A DNA stretch of 64,000 bases, taken from assembly GCF_005893125.1 (NCBI RefSeq), contig NZ_VCJS01000025.1, positions 30,068 to 94,067 of the forward strand. Reading direction: 5' to 3'. The notes under the pieces are model-generated. The model was not told where the DNA came from. It made no database searches and saw only the letters and a program-made list of their open reading frames with translations. This DNA comes from Nonomuraea basaltis (GTDB lineage: Bacteria > Actinomycetota > Actinomycetes > Streptosporangiales > Streptosporangiaceae). The translations under genes were made by a program, and so were the position numbers. Position 1 is the stretch's first letter. Each line of letters starts with the position of its first letter. Below, piece by piece: positions 58,567 to 64,000 of the stretch.

Positions 58567-59430
58567 TTAGACGAGAACGTGCTCTCTGCTCTCCTGAGAG
58601 GAGGCAACGGCGTGCCTGCGCGTGAAGCGCCACATCCGGTAGACAAGGAAGATCTCGTTGACGAGCAGCAGGACCCCTGCCGTCGCGGCGAGCGGGATCA
58701 GCGCCCAGACCCCCGCGAGGGGAGCGACCACGAACACCGCCGCGTGGAACTCGATGCCGCTGATCAGGTGCGCGCGCACCCGATGCCGGGCCAGGTACCT
58801 GTTGAGCCGCCGTGGGAAGCTGCGCCCTCGCGGCAGCCGGCCCTGCGGCAACCGGCCCTGCGGAGCACGCGCCAGCGGAACACGCGCCAGCGGCACTCGC
58901 TCCAGCGGATCGGTGTCCTCCGCCGGCTCCGGTTCCGACTGCTGCCGCTCTTCCCTGATGGCCTCGCGCACGCGCTTCATCTGCGGCGCGTTGACATACC
59001 TGAACAGGTCCAGCACGGCCACCGCCGCGCCGAGGACGACGTAGCGCACATCTCCGGTGAGGGTGTACTGCCCGTATGCCAGCCCCCCGGCACACAGGAC
59101 CACCCTGACCCGGTCCCCCACGTAGTCCAGCCAGAGGCCGAAGGGCGTCCCCGTGCCCTTGAGCCGGGCTATTTTGCCGTCCACGCAGTCGATCATGAAG
59201 CTGAGATAGAAAACCAAGGCGCCCGCTACGAGGTGGTTCGTCGCGAAACAGGCGGCCGATACCGTGCCGAGAACCAGCGAGAGCACGGTGAGCCCGTTGG
59301 GTGTCAGCTGGGTGCGGTTGGCGACGGGAAGGGCGACCCGGCAGGCGACCGGGTCCACGAAATACACGGTCCACCAGGAGTCTCTCCGCTTGCGTGTCTC
59401 GTAGACGTCATCGAGCGAATAGGTCCTCAT
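58567..59430 (-). CDS. CDP-alcohol phosphatidyltransferase family enzyme
   Basis: The complete motif D-x2-D-G-x2-A-R-x8-G-x3-D-x3-D is seen: DCVDGKIAR with GLWLDYVGD in the right register. About six hydrophobic helices surround it. Between the second and later helices is a ~60-residue charged insert with degenerate PLxR/PQGRLP repeats, not normal for the family. It makes a phosphodiester bond using a CDP-activated alcohol; product unknown. I took the ATG at 59430; the longer start at 59448 adds six residues. Confidence 0.85.
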   Translation of the reverse strand: MRTYSLDDVYETRKRRDSWWTVYFVDPVACRVALPVANRTQLTPNGLTVLSLVLGTVSAACFATNHLVAGALVFYLSFMIDCVDGKIARLKGTGTPFGLWLDYVGDRVRVVLCAGGLAYGQYTLTGDVRYVVLGAAVAVLDLFRYVNAPQMKRVREAIREERQQSEPEPAEDTDPLERVPLARVPLARAPQGRLPQGRLPRGRSFPRRLNRYLARHRVRAHLISGIEFHAAVFVVAPLAGVWALIPLAATAGVLLLVNEIFLVYRMWRFTRRHAVASSQESREHVLV

Positions 59431-59478
59431 GGATCCCAGCATGAACACCTGTCGTGCTCCGGCGATTACTGTCTGGAA

Positions 59479-60918
59479 CTACTGGGTGATGTCCATGCCG
59501 GTTCTTGACCAACCCGGCACGGAGAACCGCCACGCCGCATTGGCCTCGCCATCCCTGCACCAGTCCTTGAGCACGAGGCCGCGCGTCTCGGTCCGCGCCA
59601 TCAGCCGCCAGCTCGGCCCGCCGCCGTCGAGCCGTCCGGGATCGATGGTCGTGACGAACCCGTAGCGGCCCGAGCGCCGCGCCTCCAGCGGAACCTTGCG
59701 ATGGCCGTCGCGGAGCCACAGGTCGAGCCGGCCGACGCGGCGATCGACGCGGTGGATCGAGACATGGCCGCGCACGCGGTACTCGGCGCCCGTCCACTCG
59801 CACTCCTCGACCCTGGCGATCAGTTTGAGCTCGTCGCGGGCGTCGAAGACGTCGTCGGGGATCCTGAGCCGGCGGTTGCGGAAGAACGGGTAGTCGCCGT
59901 ACCAGCCGGTGGTGCGCCAGCCGCGCGGCACCACGCGGGTGCCGTCCACGCGGGAGCGCCGGAAGTCGCGTACCGCGCGCAGCTCCGCTACCAGGCCGCG
60001 CTCGATCAGGTGCAGCTCCAGGCGGCGCAGCGACGGCGCGCCGGCCAGCGCGCGCGGGCCCAGCTCGGCCACCCAGGAGCGGGCCAGGTCGAGGACCTCG
60101 GGCTCGTCGCTCGCCTCCAGCGCCTGGAACAGGAAGACGAAGTCCTTCTCCAGCACCAGCGCGTCGAAGCCGCCGAGCAGCTCGGGCGCCCGCTCGTCGA
60201 GGAAGGCGCGGACCGCGCGGATGGCGGCCAGCCGCTCGTGCAGGTTGGTCGGCTCGGCCCGGCGCTGCGTGATCGACGTCTCCCCTTCGTCGCGCCTGCG
60301 CCAGTGGTAGACGACATCGCCCACCATGTCCACGCCGGTGGCCAGCACGTGCGCCTGCATGGCGACCGGCACGTCCTCGTAGATGCCCGCCGGGAACTCC
60401 AGCCCGGCGCGCTCCCAGAAGTCACGCCGGTAGACCTTGTTCCAGACGGTGCGGTCTCTGATGAGCACCTGCTTGTCGGTGATGTGGGTGCACAGCGCGG
60501 GCCGCCTGAACACCTTCTCGTGCAACGTGGACTCCTCCAGCGCGCCGTCCACGAGCCGCCCCACCGCGCCGCACGCGAGGTCGGAGCCGGTCTCGGCGAG
60601 CTTCGCGACGAGCCGCTCGTACGCATCCGGCGGCACGACGTCGTCGGCGTCGGCGAAGGCCAGGTACGTGCCGCGGGCCTGCTTGATCCCTTCGTTGCGG
60701 GCCGGCCCCGGCCCCTGGTTGGGCTGCTCGATCAGGACGAAGCGGCGGTCCCCGGCGACGAAGTCCTCGGCGATCCGCCTGCTGCCGTCGCAGGAGCCGT
60801 CATCGACCAGGATGACCTCGAGGTCGTCAAGGGTCTGGACGGCCAGCGACTTCAGGCACTCGGTGATGTACGGCTCGACGTTGTAGAACGGGACGACGAC
60901 GCTCAGCAGGGGGATCAT
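59479..60918 (-). CDS. GT2-family glycosyltransferase with C-terminal extension
   Basis: Residues 1-~230 are GT2 (LLSVVVPFYNVEPYITECL, VILVDDGSCDGS, AFADADDVVPPDAYERL). About 240 extra residues follow, beta-rich, similar in layout to the accessory part of the TagF fusion (FRNRRLRIPDDVF, WLRDGHRKVPLEARR). The 479-residue protein is cytoplasmic. It likely adds a sugar or starts the glycan chain of the locus. It is divergent from the pseH-type gene. Confidence 0.85.
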   Translation of the reverse strand: MIPLLSVVVPFYNVEPYITECLKSLAVQTLDDLEVILVDDGSCDGSRRIAEDFVAGDRRFVLIEQPNQGPGPARNEGIKQARGTYLAFADADDVVPPDAYERLVAKLAETGSDLACGAVGRLVDGALEESTLHEKVFRRPALCTHITDKQVLIRDRTVWNKVYRRDFWERAGLEFPAGIYEDVPVAMQAHVLATGVDMVGDVVYHWRRRDEGETSITQRRAEPTNLHERLAAIRAVRAFLDERAPELLGGFDALVLEKDFVFLFQALEASDEPEVLDLARSWVAELGPRALAGAPSLRRLELHLIERGLVAELRAVRDFRRSRVDGTRVVPRGWRTTGWYGDYPFFRNRRLRIPDDVFDARDELKLIARVEECEWTGAEYRVRGHVSIHRVDRRVGRLDLWLRDGHRKVPLEARRSGRYGFVTTIDPGRLDGGGPSWRLMARTETRGLVLKDWCRDGEANAAWRFSVPGWSRTGMDITQ

Positions 60919-61058
60919 GCCGATTTGCTCCTTGCCTCTCGCGATGGGATCGAGGGCAGCATGCCTCGCGGTCCACGTCCGAGACCTCAGGCTGATGAGC
61001 TCTTTGCCGGACGCATAATCAGCTACGTTGTGTAAATGGACGAGCGCGAGCAGTAGGG

Positions 61059-61556
61059 ATGGCGATGCTGAGGGGCGTCCAGGACGACGATCTGCCGGTC
61101 ATGCGGCGGTGGCGCAACCACCCGCGCGTGCGGGCTTCCAGCTTCACCACGCACGAGATCACGGAGGACGAGCATGCCCGCTGGTGGACGGCCGTCCGCG
61201 CGGACGCGCGCAGGCACGTGCTGATCTACGACCACGAGGGCACGGCCGCGGGCGTGGTCGCCTACTCGGGCCTGTCGCCGATGAGCGCCTCATGGGGCTT
61301 CTACCTGGATCTCGACGGCCTGGAACGGTCGGGGACGCTGCTGCGGGCGTGGATCGGCCTGGAGCGGGCGGCCATCGAGCACGCCTTCGGGCCGCTCGGG
61401 CTGACGACGCTGCGCGGCGAGGTGCTGGCCGGCAACTCGCCGGTCAGGGCCCTGCACCGGCGGTTCGGGTTCGTCGAGGTCGGGACCTACCAACGCGACG
61501 TGGACGGGGTGCCGCGCGACGTCGTGGCCATCCAGCTCAGGAAGGAACACACATGA
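61059..61556 (+). CDS. GNAT N-acetyltransferase of pseudaminic acid synthesis (PseH-like)
   Basis: The 165-residue GNAT protein has the RRWRNHPRVRASSFTTHEIT start and the acetyl-CoA region FGPLGLTTLRGEVLAGNSPVRALHRRFGFVEVG. These fit PseH, which N-acetylates the 4-amino group of UDP-4-amino-4,6-dideoxy-N-acetyl-altrosamine. The ATG at 61059 is followed by another ATG at 61065. Its stop overlaps the pseI-type start (ATGA), and its neighbours support the role. Confidence 0.8.
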   Translation: MAMLRGVQDDDLPVMRRWRNHPRVRASSFTTHEITEDEHARWWTAVRADARRHVLIYDHEGTAAGVVAYSGLSPMSASWGFYLDLDGLERSGTLLRAWIGLERAAIEHAFGPLGLTTLRGEVLAGNSPVRALHRRFGFVEVGTYQRDVDGVPRDVVAIQLRKEHT

Positions 61557-62596
61557 TCTCCATCGCGGGGCGGGCGATCGGGCCCGGCCATCCGCCGTTC
61601 GTCGTCGCCGAGCTGTCCGGCAACCACAACGGCAGCCTGGATCGGGCGCTGGCCATCGTGGACGCGGTGGCCCGGACGGGGGCGCACGCCGTGAAGCTGC
61701 AGACGTACCGGCCGGACACGCTGACCGTCGACGCCGGCGGGCCCGCGTTCCGCATAGGCGACGGGCACGCGTTGTGGGGTGGCGAGAGCCTCTATCAGCT
61801 CTTCCAGCGTGCCCACACGCCGTGGGAGTGGCACGAGCCGATCTTCGAGCGGGCGCGGGAGCACGGGCTCATCGCCTTCTCCTCGCCCTTCGACCCGACG
61901 GCCGTGGAGCTGCTGGAGAAGCTCGGCGTGCCGGCGTACAAGATCGCCTCCTCCGAGATCGTGGACCTGCCGCTGATCAGGCTCGCGGCCGCCACCGGCA
62001 AGCCGCTGATCATCTCCACGGGGATGGCGTCGGCAGGCGAGATCCACGCCGCCGTGGCCGCCGCCCGGCAGGCCGGGTGCACCCAGCTCGCCGTGCTGGC
62101 GTGTACGGCCTCCTACCCGGCCTCCCCTTCCGAGAGCAATCTGCGTGCGCTGCCACTGCTCGCCGCGCTCACGGGAGAGGTGGTCGGCGTCTCCGACCAT
62201 ACGCCGGGCATCGGGGTCCCGCTGGCGGCGCTGGCGCTGGGGGCGTGCGTGATCGAGAAGCACGTGACCGTGTCGCGGGCCGAGGGCGGGGTGGACGCCG
62301 CCTTCTCGCTGGAGCCGGGCGAGCTGGCGGCGCTGGTGATGGAGAGCGAGCGGGCCTGGGAGTCGCTGGGGGCGGCGGTGATCGGGCCGCGTGCGTCCGA
62401 GCGCGAGGGGCTGCGGTTCCGGCGGTCGCTGTACGTCGTGCGGGACGTGCGGGCCGGCGAGACGGTCACCGGGGAGAACGTACGGTCGATCCGGCCTGCG
62501 GGCGGGCTGCCTCCGGACGCGGCCGGCGACGTGATGGGGCGGCGCTTCGCCCGCGACGCGCCGATGGGCACGCCGCTGACGTGGGATTTGATCTAG
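61553..62596 (+). CDS. pseI: Pseudaminic acid synthase
   Basis: The 347-residue NeuB-family synthase has FVVAELSGNHNGSLDRAL, HAVKLQTYRPDTLT, AYKIASSEIVDLPLI and a VSDHTPG segment, then a C-terminal SAF (antifreeze-like) domain (RFRRSLYVVRDVRAGETVTGENVRSIRP). It condenses PEP with 6-deoxy-AltdiNAc to make pseudaminic acid. SGNHNG and the PseH/PseG neighbours favour PseI over sialic or legionaminic synthases. It meets pseG tail to tail, sharing four bases. Confidence 0.92.
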   Translation: MISIAGRAIGPGHPPFVVAELSGNHNGSLDRALAIVDAVARTGAHAVKLQTYRPDTLTVDAGGPAFRIGDGHALWGGESLYQLFQRAHTPWEWHEPIFERAREHGLIAFSSPFDPTAVELLEKLGVPAYKIASSEIVDLPLIRLAAATGKPLIISTGMASAGEIHAAVAAARQAGCTQLAVLACTASYPASPSESNLRALPLLAALTGEVVGVSDHTPGIGVPLAALALGACVIEKHVTVSRAEGGVDAAFSLEPGELAALVMESERAWESLGAAVIGPRASEREGLRFRRSLYVVRDVRAGETVTGENVRSIRPAGGLPPDAAGDVMGRRFARDAPMGTPLTWDLI

Positions 62597-63588
62597 AGAA
62601 GGGCCAGGAGGGCGTCGGCGACGCGTTCCCTGCCCTTGCCGTCCACCAGGCCGCCGCCCCGCCGGCCGTGCTCCTCGCGGGCGGCGGGGTCGGCGAGCAG
62701 GCGGGCCAGCGCGGCGACGGCCTCCGCGTCCGGCGCCCGGCCGAGGCCGGCCGCGACGCGCCTGCCCACGAGCTCCTGATAGCCGATGAGCTGGTTGTCG
62801 GCCACCCAGGTCAGCGCCGTGGGCACGCCCAGGTAGAGCAGCTCCCAGATGGCCGAGCCGGCCGCGGTGACCACGAGGTCGGCCGCGGCCATGAGCTCGG
62901 GCAGCCGGTCCGTCGGCGGAATGACAGTGATCGGATGGCCTGTGCCGAACGGCGTCGGGCTGACCACCGTGCCCTCGAACCGCACGCCGGTCGCCCGGAG
63001 CGCCTCCGCCCACGCGGTGACGACGCCCGCACTGTCGGTGCCGCCGAAGAAGCACAGCACCCGCGGCACCGGCCCGGGACGCCGCGGCGCTCGCCTGCGC
63101 CGTCGCACGCTGTCCCGGAGCAGCACGTAACGCGCCCCGGCCAGCACCCTTCCGGCCTGCGGCGGCTCGGCGGGCGGCGGGAAGGATCGGTGTTCGGCAC
63201 CGAGGTTCTGGTCGAGGTAGAGATCGGCCTGCTGGCCCAACGGGTCACCGTCGACGATCGCGAGCACCCCCAGGCCCGCGCTCCGGAGCGCCACCCCCGT
63301 CTCCTCCGGCAGGTCGTAGGAGTCGAGCACCACCGCGTCCAGCCGCAGCTCCCGGGCCAGCGCCGCCAGCCGTACCGGCGTCCGAGGGGCGGCGACCAGC
63401 GGCAACCTGCGCTCCCGCAGCTGCGCCCGCGCCCACTCCGACCCTCGCACCGCGCCGAGGAAGACCACGTCCACGCCCCGCGCGCACAGCTCCTCGGCCA
63501 GCGCCACGCAGCGCACCAGATGCCCGACCCCGCTGCCGACCCCGGCGTCGCAGCGGAAGCCGACCCGGAGACCACGGCGCCCGGTCAC
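62593..63588 (-). CDS. pseG: UDP-2,4-diacetamido-2,4,6-trideoxy-beta-L-altropyranose hydrolase
   Basis: The GTG at 63588 overlaps the preceding stop (GTGA) and opens the family signature GFRCDAGVGSGVGHLVRCVALAEEL; an upstream start at 63684 is out of context. Further motifs: VLCFFGGTDSAGVVTA and VVTAAGSAIWELLYLGVPTALTWVADNQ. The 331-residue GT-B-type hydrolase removes UDP to give the free sugar used by PseI. It is encoded opposite to pseI but belongs to the same pathway. Confidence 0.9.
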   Translation of the reverse strand: MTGRRGLRVGFRCDAGVGSGVGHLVRCVALAEELCARGVDVVFLGAVRGSEWARAQLRERRLPLVAAPRTPVRLAALARELRLDAVVLDSYDLPEETGVALRSAGLGVLAIVDGDPLGQQADLYLDQNLGAEHRSFPPPAEPPQAGRVLAGARYVLLRDSVRRRRRAPRRPGPVPRVLCFFGGTDSAGVVTAWAEALRATGVRFEGTVVSPTPFGTGHPITVIPPTDRLPELMAAADLVVTAAGSAIWELLYLGVPTALTWVADNQLIGYQELVGRRVAAGLGRAPDAEAVAALARLLADPAAREEHGRRGGGLVDGKGRERVADALLALL

Positions 63589-64000
63589 GCGTCCTGGAGC
63601 GCCTTCTGCTGGACGTGGGCGTTGAGGTCGCACACCTCCGGCCGGGCGCGCAGCCAGCCCACCAGCGTCCTGACCGGCACGCATGCGTCGCCCAGCTCGC
63701 CCACCACCCGGGAGATGAGCCGCCAGTCGTCCTCGGTGTCGAGCGTGACCCGCAGGTCGTCGGCGACCGGCCGGTAGGCGAGCCCGAGCAGCCGCGCGTC
63801 GCCGGGATGCTCATAGACGTAGGAGGTGACGTGGGTGCGGTGGTAGTCGGCGGCCTCCCGGTCGGCCCGCTCCAGCGCGGCCCGGCCCACGATCTCCACG
63901 TCGAGCCCGCGCGGGAGCGTACGGGCCAGGCTCGTGCTCAGGTAGTCGAGCCCGGGCACGGCCCGGTAGACGAGCGCCGCCTCCCTGATCACGGTGGGAT
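63585..64000 (-). CDS. PseF/SpsF-type cytidylyltransferase, 5' end outside window
   Basis: Only the C-terminal ~138 residues are present. The frame is open through the right edge (PTVIREAALVYRAVPGLDYLSTSLARTLPRG, shown in part). RTHVTSYVYEHPGDARL, LRVTLDTEDDW and the ending DLNAHVQQK are characteristic of SpsF/PseF-like nucleotidyltransferases, which make CMP-pseudaminic acid. It overlaps pseG by four bases. The N-terminal nucleotide-binding part cannot be judged. Confidence 0.75.
   Translation of the reverse strand, partial: PTVIREAALVYRAVPGLDYLSTSLARTLPRGLDVEIVGRAALERADREAADYHRTHVTSYVYEHPGDARLLGLAYRPVADDLRVTLDTEDDWRLISRVVGELGDACVPVRTLVGWLRARPEVCDLNAHVQQKALQDA

Overview
This is a 64 kb stretch of a high-G+C actinomycete chromosome. 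The gene set (WhiB regulator, PerM-type membrane protein beside purN/purH and sucCD, DUF3017 protein, eukaryote-like type II NADP isocitrate dehydrogenase, many GTG starts and 4-base stop/start overlaps) fits the Streptosporangiales, perhaps a Nonomuraea-like species. The genus is an inference. I saw no rRNA, tRNA or CRISPR array.

Layout. 0-3.4 kb: two membrane/beta-propeller-like proteins and a polysaccharide deacetylase lipoprotein. 3.5-9.3 kb: an accessory island of degenerate pieces at the 3' end of icd: a TnpB-like RuvC protein with a very basic tail, a broken ABC permease, an OhrR-type regulator with a small membrane protein, an Rhs C-terminal remnant and a scrambled tyrosine integrase. 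Three copies of the last bases of icd (3581, 6956 and 9314), with shared flanking arms, show that two elements integrated in tandem at icd. 9.3-17 kb: icd, DUF3017, citrate synthase, an FHA/HTH regulator, a GHL10 glycosidase, a NagZ-type hexosaminidase and an RpiR regulator. 17-24.4 kb: an IclR regulator divergent from an operon with a NitT/TauT-type ABC importer, a benzoylformate decarboxylase-like enzyme and a benzaldehyde dehydrogenase-like enzyme. 24.5-34 kb: folD, two perfect DnaA boxes, a ROK kinase, purH-purN, a PerM homologue and sucD-sucC. 34-48 kb: a secreted protein, galE, a GCS2-family ligase with a metallopeptidase lipoprotein, WhiB, a CPBP protease, VapBC, a PIG-L deacetylase, a PcrA/UvrD1 helicase, an L,D-transpeptidase and a PspC-type two-component system. 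49-53.6 kb: a form II CoxS-CoxL-CoxM hydroxylase operon followed by a membrane-anchored CoxG. 53.7-64 kb: a surface-glycan locus with a GT2-TagF fusion, two glycosyltransferases, a sulfotransferase, a CDP-alcohol phosphotransferase and pseudaminic acid genes (pseH, pseI, pseG, partial pseF).

How the parts work together. icd, the citrate synthase and sucCD supply TCA-cycle steps; folD and purN/purH supply one-carbon and purine steps. The 17-24 kb operon probably imports an aromatic acid and converts a 2-oxo acid through an aldehyde to a carboxylate. The final 10 kb probably builds a phosphodiester-linked, pseudaminic-acid-containing and perhaps sulfated wall polymer. The most unusual region is the tandem icd island, followed by the benzoylformate-like operon and the pseudaminic acid/teichoic-like locus.
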